DNA of 64,000 bases, taken from assembly GCF_002102255.1 (NCBI RefSeq), contig NZ_LQPH01000171.1, positions 120,774 through 184,773 of the forward strand, in the 5' to 3' direction. Below, piece by piece: positions 1 to 7,977 of the stretch. Position numbers and translations under genes: made by a program. How positions within the stretch are numbered: the first letter of the stretch is position 1; every line of letters begins with the position of its first letter. The notes beneath the pieces are model-generated. The model ran no database searches and was not told the origin of the DNA. It was given only the letters and a program-made list of their open reading frames with translations. This DNA comes from Mycobacterium nebraskense (GTDB lineage Bacteria; Actinomycetota; Actinomycetes; Mycobacteriales; Mycobacteriaceae).

Positions 1-206
1 GAGAAGAACGGCGTGTTCTCCAACAGCACGCCGACGTGTGGCGGCTTCGCCGGGTCGAGGCGTTCGCGCAGCGCCGCCGCGATCGCGGCGCCGTGGCGCA
101 GGTGATCGCGCCAGCTGGTGTAGGAGTCCTCGAAATAGACGCCCCGGTCGCCGATCTCAGCCAGTGGTACCAGCAGTTTGGTGACCGTGGGGTCCGGAGG
201 AAGCAC
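1..206 (-). CDS. fadD17: FadD17-like steroid side-chain acyl-CoA ligase, 5' part
   Basis: Only the first 68 codons are inside the window; the gene runs off the left edge. From a GTG at 206 the frame reads VLPPDPTVTKLLVPLAEIGD and continues through YFEDSYTSWRDH and PPHVGVLLENTPFF, which matches the N-terminus of the adenylate-forming ligase FadD17 (Rv3506) as I recall it. The start lies 4 bp after the fadE27 stop, so it is the third gene of a fadE26-fadE27-fadD17 operon. In M. tuberculosis FadD17 activates cholesterol side-chain acids as CoA thioesters, which fits the neighbouring mce4 importer. No adenylation motif is visible because the gene is truncated. Confidence 0.85.
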   Translation of the reverse strand, partial: MLPPDPTVTKLLVPLAEIGDRGVYFEDSYTSWRDHLRHGAAIAAALRERLDPAKPPHVGVLLENTPFF

Positions 207-210
207 GAAG

Positions 211-1308
211 CTAGGCAGGGGTTTCCGCCAGCTCGCGGCCGATCCGGCGCAGCTGACCCGTCGCCCCGCCCAACGCGAATTCGGCCTCCTTGGCGGCCAG
301 GAAATAGCGGTGTACCGGGTGATCGGTGTCGACGCCGACGCCGCCGTGCACGTGCACGATGGTGTGTGCCACGCGGTGCCCGGCGTCGGCGGCCCAGAAC
401 GCGGCACTGGCCACGTCGATGTCGGCGGGTAAATCCTCGGAGACCCGCCAGGCCGCCTGGGTCAGCGTGAGCCGCAAGCCCTTGACGTCGATGTAGCCGT
501 CGGCCAGCCGCTGGGACACCGCCTGGAAGCTGCCGATCGGGCGATCGAACTGCTCACGCTCGCGGGCGTATTCGGCGGTGAGCTGCAGTCCGCGTTCCAG
601 CACGCCCAGCTGGAAGGCGCTGCGGCCCAAGGCCGCAAGCGTGTCGAGCCAGGTCACGACCTCCGCACCGCCAACCATCCGGGTGCCGTCCACTGCGGTG
701 CCGTCCAGCGTCAGGTGCCCGACGCTGCCCAGGCCGGTGGTCTCCAATGCCGTCACCGAAACCCCGGGGTCGCCAGCAGTGACCACGAAAACGGCGGTGC
801 CGGAATCGGTCTCGGCCGGAACGAGGAAGGCGTCGGCCGCCGGCCCGAAGCCGACCTGGGTGCGGGTACCGGTCAGGCGGTAGCCCTCACCGGCGCGGGT
901 GGCCTGCACCGGACCCTCACCCATTTCGCCCAGCAGCGCGACGGCGAGGACCTTCTCACCGCTGACCGCCGGGGCGCCCCAATCCTGTTGCAGCTCTTCG
1001 GTGCCGAAACGGGCTAATGCGCCGGCGCCCAGCATCACCGACTCCAGGTACGGCACGGCCGCCAGCTGGTGGCCCAACGCCACCAGGATGGCGACCTGCT
1101 CGAGCACCCCGAATCCGTCGCCGCCCACCGAGGTGGCCGAGGCGCTGGTCAGGATGCCGGCGTCGATGAGCTTGCCCCACAGCTCGCGGTCGAACCGTTG
1201 GTCGAGCTTGTCGAGCTCACGCTGGTGCTCCGGTGTGCATACCGAGTTCACGATCGTGTCGACCAGGCCGCCGAGATCGTTCGCCGCTTCGGTTGTCGAA
1301 AAGTCCAT
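211..1308 (-). CDS. fadE27: Acyl-CoA dehydrogenase FadE27 (ChsE5-like subunit)
   Basis: 365 residues with an acyl-CoA dehydrogenase fold: an all-alpha N-terminal part, a beta domain near residues 120-200 and the C-terminal four-helix domain ending in a GGVGVDTDHPVHRYF segment typical of the family. It follows fadE26 by 26 bp on the same strand and precedes fadD17 by 4 bp. In M. tuberculosis the Rv3504/Rv3505 pair (ChsE4-ChsE5) forms an alpha2-beta2 flavoenzyme that dehydrogenates cholesterol side-chain acyl-CoA, and the pairing and order here are the same. I infer that this is the partner subunit and needs FadE26 for a complete active site. Confidence 0.92.
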   Translation of the reverse strand: MDFSTTEAANDLGGLVDTIVNSVCTPEHQRELDKLDQRFDRELWGKLIDAGILTSASATSVGGDGFGVLEQVAILVALGHQLAAVPYLESVMLGAGALARFGTEELQQDWGAPAVSGEKVLAVALLGEMGEGPVQATRAGEGYRLTGTRTQVGFGPAADAFLVPAETDSGTAVFVVTAGDPGVSVTALETTGLGSVGHLTLDGTAVDGTRMVGGAEVVTWLDTLAALGRSAFQLGVLERGLQLTAEYAREREQFDRPIGSFQAVSQRLADGYIDVKGLRLTLTQAAWRVSEDLPADIDVASAAFWAADAGHRVAHTIVHVHGGVGVDTDHPVHRYFLAAKEAEFALGGATGQLRRIGRELAETPA

Positions 1309-1334
1309 CGATGTTCGTCCTTAGGGAGAGGGGC

Positions 1335-2513
1335 TCAGCGGTTCCGGGGCAGGCCCAGTGCGACCATGCCGATGATGTCGCGCTGCACTTCGTTGGCGCC
1401 GCCGCCGAAGGTCAGGATCAGGCACGCCCGGTGCATCCGCTCGACCCGGCCGCGCAGCAGCGCGCCCGGCGAATCCTGGCGCACCGTAGCCGCGGTCCCC
1501 AGCACCTCCATCAGCAGCCGGTACGCCTCGGTGGCCAGCTCGGTGCCGTACACCTTGGCCGCCGACGCATCGGCCGGCGACAGGGACTCGCTATTCGACG
1601 ACGCCAGTTCCCAGTTGATCAGCTTGAGCACTTCGGCCTTGGCGTGTACGCGGGCCAGGTTGATCTGCACCCACTCCGAGTCGATCAGCCGGGCCCCGCC
1701 GGCGTCCTTGGTGTTCTGCGCCCACTCGCGAACCTCGCGCAGGGCCAGGAAGATCGGTTGCGCCGACACCAGGGCGACGCGTTCGTGGTTGAGCTGGTTG
1801 GTCACCAGTTTCCAGCCGCCGTTCTCCTCGCCGATCAGGTTGGTCACCGGCACCCGCACGTCGGAGTAATAGGTGGCGCTGGTGTCCACACCGGCCATGG
1901 TGTGCACAGGCGTCCAGGAGAAGCCCTCGGCCGTCGTCGGCACGACCAGCATCGAAATGCCGCGGTGCTTCTTCGCCTCGGGATTGGTGCGGACCGCGAG
2001 CCAGACCCAGTCGGCGTACGCGATCAGGCTGGTCCACATCTTCTGGCCGTTGATGACGTAGTCGTCGCCGTCGCGGACGGCGGTCGTACGCAGGTTGGCC
2101 AGGTCGGTGCCGGCGCCGGGCTCGGAGTAGCCGATGGAGAAGTGCAGTTCGCCGGCGGCGATCTTGGGTAGGAAGAATTTCTTCTGTTCCTCGGTGCCGA
2201 ACGCCATGATGGTCGGCGCCACACTGTTGATCGTCAGGAACGGCACCGGCACACCGGCAATCGCGGCCTCGTCGGTGAAGATCAGCGAGTCCATCGGCGA
2301 GCGGTCCTGGCCGCCGTACTCCTTGGGCCAGTTCAGGGTGAGCCACCCGTCCTTGCCCATCTGCGCAACGGTGTCGCGATACGCGGTGCCGGTCCCGACC
2401 TCGCCCTGCGTCGAGTGCAGCGCCTCGCGACGCTCCGGGGTCATCAGCGTGGTGAAGTACGACCGCAGCTCGCGACGCAGCTCCTCCTGTTCAGGGGTGT
2501 AACTGATGCGCAT
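1335..2513 (-). CDS. fadE26: Acyl-CoA dehydrogenase FadE26 (ChsE4-like subunit)
   Basis: 392 residues. Family landmarks are GYSEPGAGTDLANLRT (about residue 135), the KMWTSLIAYADWVWLAVRT beta-domain stretch and a C-terminal FGGGANEVQRDIIGMVALGLPR flavin-binding tail. It is the first gene of the leftward operon and is divergent from fdxD, with a 200-bp intergenic region that holds a KstR operator. The expected role is FAD-dependent alpha,beta-dehydrogenation of cholesterol side-chain acyl-CoA, together with FadE27. Family and context make the assignment strong; substrate chain length cannot be read from sequence. Confidence 0.93.
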   Translation of the reverse strand: MRISYTPEQEELRRELRSYFTTLMTPERREALHSTQGEVGTGTAYRDTVAQMGKDGWLTLNWPKEYGGQDRSPMDSLIFTDEAAIAGVPVPFLTINSVAPTIMAFGTEEQKKFFLPKIAAGELHFSIGYSEPGAGTDLANLRTTAVRDGDDYVINGQKMWTSLIAYADWVWLAVRTNPEAKKHRGISMLVVPTTAEGFSWTPVHTMAGVDTSATYYSDVRVPVTNLIGEENGGWKLVTNQLNHERVALVSAQPIFLALREVREWAQNTKDAGGARLIDSEWVQINLARVHAKAEVLKLINWELASSNSESLSPADASAAKVYGTELATEAYRLLMEVLGTAATVRQDSPGALLRGRVERMHRACLILTFGGGANEVQRDIIGMVALGLPRNR

Positions 2514-2593
2514 TCCAGCCGTCCTTTGTTAACGTGACACGCCTCGACTAGCCGACGTTACTCGGCCGACGACTACCCGTTCGTATTCCCGGT

Positions 2594-2607
2594 TGTAACA
2601 CGTTCTA
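2594..2607. promoter_or_regulatory. KstR operator between fadE26 and fdxD
   Basis: TGTAACACGTTCTA matches the published KstR consensus TnnAACnnGTTnnA at every fixed position. It lies 81 bp upstream of the fadE26 start and 107 bp upstream of the fdxD start, so one site could control both the fadE26-fadE27-fadD17 arm and the fdxD-hsd4A-mce4 arm. KstR is the TetR-family repressor of cholesterol catabolism, released by cholesterol-derived CoA thioesters. Confidence 0.85.
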
Positions 2608-2713
2608 GTCTGAGATTCCAGCGACCGTTTCCCCAGCGGTATCGGGGCCCTATGGTGGTCCTAAATACTGATGGGGCATGTCCTCAGGTGAGGCCAGGTG
2701 CAAGGAGGGTGCT

Positions 2714-2905
2714 GTGCGGGTGATCGTCGACCGTGACCGGTGTGAAGGAAACGCAGTGTGCATGGGTATCGCGCCGGACATCTTTGACCTGGACGACGAC
2801 GATTACGCCGTCGTGAAGCTCGACCCGATTCCCGCCGATCAGGAACAGCTTGCCGAGCGGGCCATCGCCGAGTGCCCGCGCGCGGCGCTGCAGCGCGAAG
2901 ACTGA
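2714..2905 (+). CDS. fdxD: Ferredoxin FdxD ([3Fe-4S] type)
   Basis: A 63-residue acidic ferredoxin, the usual length of mycobacterial FdxD (Rv3503c). The GTG start at 2714 is preceded by a strong AAGGAGGG ribosome-binding site. Cluster ligands are the two Cys of CEGNAVC (residues 9 and 15) plus a later CP motif; the fourth [4Fe-4S] ligand position is Asn, so a [3Fe-4S] cluster is expected. hsd4A starts 33 bp downstream. It presumably carries electrons for a cholesterol-locus oxidoreductase or P450; the partner is not known. Confidence 0.9.
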   Translation: MRVIVDRDRCEGNAVCMGIAPDIFDLDDDDYAVVKLDPIPADQEQLAERAIAECPRAALQRED

Positions 2906-2938
2906 AGTGCGCCACCAGGAACTAGAGGTATTCATAAA

Positions 2939-3850
2939 TTGACTAGCAGCACGAACGCGACCGATCTCTCCGGAAAGGTCGCGGTGGTGACCGGTGCCGC
3001 CGCGGGACTGGGGCGGGCCGAGGCGCTTGGCCTGGCCCGGCTCGGCGCCACCGTGGTCGTCAACGACATCGCCGCGGCCCTCGATGCCTCCGACGTCATC
3101 GACGAGATCAACACGGCCGGCTCCAAGGCCGTCGCGGTGGCCGGCGACATCAGCGAGCGCGCAACCGCCGACGAGCTGGTCGCCCAGGCCGACGGGCTCG
3201 GTGGACTGGACATCGTGGTCAACAACGCGGGGATCACCCGCGACCGGATGCTGTTCAACATGTCCGACGAGGAGTGGGATCTGGTGATCGCGGTGCACTT
3301 GCGCGGCCACTTCCTGCTGACCCGGAACGCGGCCACCTACTGGCGCTCCAAGGCCAAGGACGCGGGGGGAACCGTCTTCGGCCGCCTGGTCAACACCGCG
3401 TCCGAGGCGGGGTTGGTCGGCCCGGTGGGGCAGGCCAACTACGGCGCCGCCAAGGCCGGCATCATTTCGCTCACGCTGACGGCCGCGCGGGCGCTGGGCC
3501 GCTACGGCGTGTGCGCCAACGCGATCTGTCCGCGCGCCCGCACCGCCATGACGGCCGACGTCTTCGGTGCCGCACCGGAAGTGGAGGCGGGCGGGATCGA
3601 CCCGCTGTCGCCCGAGCACGTGGTCAGTCTGGTCAAGTTCTTGTCATCTCCGGCGGCGGCCGAAGTCAACGGCCAGGTGTTCATTGTTTACGGGCCCCAG
3701 GTAACACTGGTCGCGGCGCCGACCGCGGAGCATAGATTCAGCGCTGAGGGACCGGCCTGGGAGCCCGGGCAACTGAGCGCAACGCTGCAGGAGTACTTTG
3801 CTGGGCGTGATCCGGAGCGGAACTTTTCCGCGGTCGGGCTTATGGGGTAG
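2939..3850 (+). CDS. hsd4A: Hsd4A-like 17-beta-hydroxysteroid / 3-hydroxyacyl-CoA dehydrogenase (SDR)
   Basis: 303 residues, classical short-chain dehydrogenase. It has the TGAAAGLG cofactor motif (residues 18-25), NNAG (95-98), Ser155 and the YGAAK catalytic pair (Tyr168, Lys172). The C-terminal 60 or so residues extend past a normal SDR, as in Rv3502c. Translation seems to start at TTG 2939 after an AGAGGT-like site. Homologues act in beta-oxidation of the cholesterol side chain and as 17-beta-HSD. It is followed by a 239-bp gap with KstR-like sites and then yrbE4A. The symbol follows Rv3502c usage; naming of hsd4A and hsd4B varies in the literature. Confidence 0.88.
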   Translation: MTSSTNATDLSGKVAVVTGAAAGLGRAEALGLARLGATVVVNDIAAALDASDVIDEINTAGSKAVAVAGDISERATADELVAQADGLGGLDIVVNNAGITRDRMLFNMSDEEWDLVIAVHLRGHFLLTRNAATYWRSKAKDAGGTVFGRLVNTASEAGLVGPVGQANYGAAKAGIISLTLTAARALGRYGVCANAICPRARTAMTADVFGAAPEVEAGGIDPLSPEHVVSLVKFLSSPAAAEVNGQVFIVYGPQVTLVAAPTAEHRFSAEGPAWEPGQLSATLQEYFAGRDPERNFSAVGLMG

Positions 3851-3891
3851 TAACTGTGTGAGGTTACTTAGCACGGGGGGGAATCAGCGTG

Positions 3892-3905
3892 TAGAACGTG
3901 TGTCA
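3892..3905. promoter_or_regulatory. Degenerate KstR-like site upstream of yrbE4A
   Basis: TAGAACGTGTGTCA matches TnnAACnnGTTnnA except for G instead of T at the last base of the GTT half-site. It sits in the 239-bp hsd4A-yrbE4A gap, and could give the mce4 genes a second KstR-responsive promoter. This is a sequence match only. Confidence 0.45.
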
Positions 3906-3978
3906 ATTTGGAATGACGCAAGTGCGTCTGACCTGGCAAATTAACGTTTTAGACAAAGCAATGCTGTTCATTGACACC

Positions 3979-3992
3979 ATTAACTTGTTCTG
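3979..3992. promoter_or_regulatory. Second KstR-like core upstream of yrbE4A
   Basis: ATTAACTTGTTCTG keeps the AACnnGTT core but lacks the outer T and A of the consensus. It is 98 bp before the yrbE4A start, and a TAATAT stretch at 3997-4002 could be a -10 element. Together with 3892-3905 it suggests an internal promoter for mce4. Confidence 0.35.
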
Positions 3993-4089
3993 AGTTAATA
4001 TGATCCGGCTCACACCGAGCCGCATGCGACGGAAGACACCGCTAAGGCGACGCACAGACTTCGCCGCGAGCAGCCGAGGGGGAGCCGAG

Positions 4090-4854
4090 TTGATTGAACA
4101 ACTTTCGGTTCCCGCTCGCGCCGTCGGCGGGTTCTTCGAAATGATGCTCGACACCGGCCGCGAGACTTTTCGCCGGCCGTTCCAATTGGGCGAATTCTTG
4201 GAACAGACGTGGATGATCGCGCGCGTGTCGCTGGTCCCGACGCTGCTGGTATCCATCCCGTTCACCGTGCTGGTGGCGTTCACCCTCAATATTCTGCTGC
4301 GCGAAATCGGGGCCGCCGACTTGTCTGGCGCCGGAACGGCATTCGGCACCATCACCCAGTTGGGTCCGGTGGTGACCGTGCTCGTCGTGGCGGGTGCCGG
4401 TGCCACCGCGATCTGCGCCGACCTCGGTGCGCGCACCATCCGCGAAGAAATCGACGCGATGCGGGTGCTCGGCATCGACCCGATCCATCGACTCGTGGTA
4501 CCCCGGGTGCTGGCATCCACTGTCGTCGCGCTCTTGCTCAACGGCTTGGTGTGCGCCATCGGTTTATCCGGTGGCTACGTCTTCTCCGTTTTTCTGCAGG
4601 GCGTCAATCCGGGTGCGTTCATCAACGGGTTGACCGTGCTGACCGGGCTGCGCGAGCTGGTGCTCGCCGAGGTCAAGGCCCTCCTGTTCGGCGTAATGGC
4701 CGGGTTGGTCGGCTGTTATCGCGGCCTGACCGTCAAGGGCGGACCCAAGGGCGTCGGCAATGCGGTCAATGAAACGGTCGTCTACGCGTTCATCTGTCTG
4801 TTCGTCATCAATGTGGTGATGACAGCCATCGGCGTGCGAATCTCGGCGAAGTGA
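4090..4854 (+). CDS. yrbE4A: Mce4 permease YrbE4A (MlaE family)
   Basis: An integral membrane permease of the MlaE/YrbE family, 254 residues from TTG 4090. I chose that start because a GAGGGGGAG site precedes it and it gives the length of Rv3501c; an in-frame ATG at 4000 would add 30 very basic residues. Several hydrophobic helices surround the family's conserved REEIDAMRVLGIDP loop (about residues 118-131), the likely contact with the MceG ATPase. It pairs with YrbE4B as the inner-membrane channel of the Mce4 cholesterol importer and is separated from yrbE4B by 7 bp. The ATPase gene (mceG) is not in this window. Confidence 0.95.
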   Translation: MIEQLSVPARAVGGFFEMMLDTGRETFRRPFQLGEFLEQTWMIARVSLVPTLLVSIPFTVLVAFTLNILLREIGAADLSGAGTAFGTITQLGPVVTVLVVAGAGATAICADLGARTIREEIDAMRVLGIDPIHRLVVPRVLASTVVALLLNGLVCAIGLSGGYVFSVFLQGVNPGAFINGLTVLTGLRELVLAEVKALLFGVMAGLVGCYRGLTVKGGPKGVGNAVNETVVYAFICLFVINVVMTAIGVRISAK

Positions 4855-4861
4855 GTACTCG

Positions 4862-5704
4862 ATGAGCTACGACGTCACCTACCGGTTGCGCACCCTCGCC
4901 TCCCGGTTACAGGAGCCGGTCGACGACTTCGGTGAGCAGGCCTTGTTCTACGGGCAAACGGTGCGTCATGTCCCTCACGCGATCACCAAGTACCGCAAGG
5001 AGACGGTCCGGTTGATCGCCGAAATGACAATGGGCGCTGGGGCGCTCGTCATGATCGGCGGCACGGTCGGCGTCGCGGCCTTCCTGACATTGGCCTCCGG
5101 CGGGGTCATCGCCGTGCAGGGATACTCGTCGCTGGGCAACATCGGCATCGAGGCGCTGACCGGCTTCCTGTCGGCTTTTCTCAACGTCCGCGTGGTCGCG
5201 CCGGTGATCGCCGGCATCGCGCTGGCGGCCACCATCGGTGCCGGTGCCACCGCGCAACTGGGCGCCATGCGAGTGTCCGAAGAGATCGACGCGGTCGAAT
5301 GCATGGCGGTGGAATCCGTTTCCTACCTGGTGTCCACCCGGCTGATCGCCGGACTCATCGCAATCATCCCGCTGTATTCACTGTCGGTGCTGGCCGCGTT
5401 CTTCGCCGCGCGCTTCACCACGGTGTACATCAACGGGCAGTCCAAGGGCCTCTACGACCACTACTTCAATACGTTCCTCATACCGTCGGACCTGCTGTGG
5501 TCGTTCCTGCAGGCGATCGTCATGTCTATCGCGGTGATGCTCGTCCATACCTATTACGGCTACAACGCCAGCGGCGGACCGGTCGGCGTCGGCATCGCGG
5601 TCGGCCAGGCTGTGCGGACCTCGCTGATTGTTGTCGTCGTCATCACCCTGTTCATCTCACTCGCCGTTTACGGCGCGTCCGGCAACTTCAACCTCTCCGG
5701 GTAA
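4862..5704 (+). CDS. yrbE4B: Mce4 permease YrbE4B (MlaE family)
   Basis: 280 residues, the normal length for the family. The protein has an N-terminal cytoplasmic segment, then hydrophobic helices, with the conserved SEEIDAVECMAVESVSYL coupling loop near residue 140. It is the second half of the heteromeric MlaE-type permease that moves sterol delivered by the Mce4A-F proteins. It ends 18 bp before mce4A. No anomaly is seen. Confidence 0.95.
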   Translation: MSYDVTYRLRTLASRLQEPVDDFGEQALFYGQTVRHVPHAITKYRKETVRLIAEMTMGAGALVMIGGTVGVAAFLTLASGGVIAVQGYSSLGNIGIEALTGFLSAFLNVRVVAPVIAGIALAATIGAGATAQLGAMRVSEEIDAVECMAVESVSYLVSTRLIAGLIAIIPLYSLSVLAAFFAARFTTVYINGQSKGLYDHYFNTFLIPSDLLWSFLQAIVMSIAVMLVHTYYGYNASGGPVGVGIAVGQAVRTSLIVVVVITLFISLAVYGASGNFNLSG

Positions 5705-5722
5705 GAGGACCGCTTAAGGAAC

Positions 5723-6925
5723 ATGGCAGAAACAGGAACGCGACGTACCCCCGTCCGGCTGGCGGCCGCAGTGCTTGCCAGCCTGATTTTGGCGTTCGCC
5801 GCCGTGACTTACCTTTCCTACACAGCGGCTTTCGCTTCGATCGACACGGTTACGGTCTCGGCTCCCCGGGCCGGGCTGGTGCTGGAAAAGGGCGCCAAGG
5901 TCAAGTATCGCGGCATCCAAATCGGCAAGGTCGAAACCATCGACTACTCCGGTGACCAGGCGCGGCTGACGCTGAGCATCAACAGCAACGACATGCACTT
6001 CATCCCGTCCAATGTGACGGTGCATATCGCGGGGAACACCATCTTCGGCGCCAAGTCGGTGGAATTCCTTCCGCCGCAGAACCCTTCGCCGACCTCCCTG
6101 CGCCCGGACGCGCACGTCGCGGCCTCGGCGGTGCAGCTTGAAGTCAACACCTTGTTCCAGTCGCTGATCGACCTGCTGCACAAGATCGACCCGGTCGAAC
6201 TCAACGGGACGTTGAGCGCGCTGTCCGAAGGTCTGCGCGGTCACGGCGACGACTTCGGCGGCATCCTGTCGGGCCTGAACACGCTGACGCGCCAGACGAA
6301 CCCGAAGCTGCCCGCGCTGCAGGAGGACTTCCGTAAGGCGGCGGTGGTCGCGAACATCTACGCCGACGCCGCTCCCGATCTCAACACCGTCTTCGACAAC
6401 CTGCCGACAATCAACAAGACCGTCGTCGACCAGCAGAACAACCTGAACGACACGCTGTTGGCCACGATCGGCCTGGCCAACAACGCCTACGAGACGTTGG
6501 AGCCGGCCGAACAAAACTTCATCGACGCGATCAACCGGCTGCGGGCGCCCCTGAAAGTGACCGCCGACTATTCACCGGAATTCGGCTGCCTGTTCGCCGG
6601 CATCGAGCGCGGTATCAAGGAATATGCCCCGCTGATCGGTACCGTCAAAGCCGGTTTGTTCACGTCGTCGAGCTTCGTGCTGGGCGCGCCGTCGTACACG
6701 TACCCCGAGTCCCTGCCGATCGTCAACGCCTCCGGCGGTCCGAACTGCCGCGGGCTGCCGGACATTCCGACCAAGCAGACCGGCGGGTCGTTCTTCCGCT
6801 CCCCGTTCCTGGTCACCGACAACGCCAATATTCCGTACGAGCCGTTCACGGAACTGCAGTTTGACGCGCCTTCGACGCTGCAGTTCTTGTTCCACGGCGC
6901 CTTCGCGGAACGGGACGACTTCTGA
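5723..6925 (+). CDS. mce4A: Mce4A substrate-binding protein
   Basis: 400 residues with one N-terminal signal-anchor (about residues 10-33), then a single MCE/MlaD beta-barrel domain (about 38-120, with GAKVKYRGIQIGKVETID) and a long helical region to about residue 285. The C-terminal part carries the Cys residues typical of Mce proteins (for example EFGCLFAGIERG). Mce4A-F are thought to form a hexameric tube across the periplasm that guides cholesterol to YrbE4AB. The mce4B start overlaps the last base of its stop codon, so translation is probably coupled. Confidence 0.95.
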   Translation: MAETGTRRTPVRLAAAVLASLILAFAAVTYLSYTAAFASIDTVTVSAPRAGLVLEKGAKVKYRGIQIGKVETIDYSGDQARLTLSINSNDMHFIPSNVTVHIAGNTIFGAKSVEFLPPQNPSPTSLRPDAHVAASAVQLEVNTLFQSLIDLLHKIDPVELNGTLSALSEGLRGHGDDFGGILSGLNTLTRQTNPKLPALQEDFRKAAVVANIYADAAPDLNTVFDNLPTINKTVVDQQNNLNDTLLATIGLANNAYETLEPAEQNFIDAINRLRAPLKVTADYSPEFGCLFAGIERGIKEYAPLIGTVKAGLFTSSSFVLGAPSYTYPESLPIVNASGGPNCRGLPDIPTKQTGGSFFRSPFLVTDNANIPYEPFTELQFDAPSTLQFLFHGAFAERDDF

Positions 6926-7977
6926 TGGCGGCCGGGGATATGCCGACGCACCGCTCGATGATGATCAAGGTCAGCATCTTCACGGTGGCCATGCTGCTCG
7001 TGTCCGCGGGACTGGTGGTGGTCTTCGGCGACTTCCGGTTCGGCCCCGAAAGCACTTACCACGCAACGTTTACCAATGTGTCGCGGTTGAAGGCGGGCCA
7101 GAAGGTACGCATCGCCGGCGTGCCGGTCGGTGCGGTGTCCGGCGTGAAGCTCAACCCGGACAACACCATCGACGTCTCGTTCGAAATCGACAAGCGTTAT
7201 ACGCTCTATTCCTCCACGCGCGCGGTGGTCCGCTACGAAAACCTGGTCGGTGACCGGTATTTGGAGGTCACCTCGGGCCCGGGAGAGCTGCGGAAGCTGC
7301 CTCCGGGCGGGACGATCAACGCCCAACACACCCAGCCCGCGCTGGATCTCGATGCGCTGCTGGGCGGCCTGCGGCCGGTGCTCAAAGGCCTGGACGCGGA
7401 CAAAGTCAACACGATCAGCAGCGCCGTCATCGAATTGCTGCAAGGGCAGGGCGGCGCGTTGTCCAACGTGCTGGCCGACACCAGCGCGTTCTCGTCGGCG
7501 CTGGGCCAGCGTGACCAACTCATCGGTGACGTGATCAACAACCTCAATACGGTGCTCAAGACCGTCGATCAGCGCAGCGCCCAATTCTCGACCAGTGTGG
7601 ACCAGTTGCAGCAACTGATCAGCGGGCTGGCCAAGAACAAGGACGACATTGCGGGCGCTATCCCTCCGCTTGCCTCGACGACGACGGATCTGACCGAGCT
7701 GCTGCAGAATTCACGCCGGCCGCTGCAAGGCATCCTGGAAAACACCCGGCCGCTGGCGACCGAACTGGACAACCGCAAGGCCGAGGTCAACAACGACATC
7801 GAGCAGCTGGGCGAGGATTATCTGCGGCTGGCTGCGCTGGGTGCATACGGGTCGTTCTTCAACATTTACTTCTGCTCCGTGACAATCAAGATCAACGGCC
7901 CAGCCGGCAGCGACATTCTGCTGCCCCTTGGTGGCCAGGTGGATCCCAGCAAGGGGAGGTGCGCTTTTGCCAAGTAA
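6925..7977 (+). CDS. mce4B: Mce4B substrate-binding protein
   Basis: 350 residues, one N-terminal transmembrane anchor (about residues 12-33) and an MCE domain beginning near residue 40, with the FTNVSRLKAGQKVRIAGVPVG core. A helical region with coiled-coil character follows, containing repeated Gln/Asp/Leu positions around residues 160-300. It overlaps mce4A by one base and mce4C by 11 bases. The role is as for the other Mce4 subunits: part of the cholesterol transport tube. Confidence 0.94.
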   Translation: MAAGDMPTHRSMMIKVSIFTVAMLLVSAGLVVVFGDFRFGPESTYHATFTNVSRLKAGQKVRIAGVPVGAVSGVKLNPDNTIDVSFEIDKRYTLYSSTRAVVRYENLVGDRYLEVTSGPGELRKLPPGGTINAQHTQPALDLDALLGGLRPVLKGLDADKVNTISSAVIELLQGQGGALSNVLADTSAFSSALGQRDQLIGDVINNLNTVLKTVDQRSAQFSTSVDQLQQLISGLAKNKDDIAGAIPPLASTTTDLTELLQNSRRPLQGILENTRPLATELDNRKAEVNNDIEQLGEDYLRLAALGAYGSFFNIYFCSVTIKINGPAGSDILLPLGGQVDPSKGRCAFAK

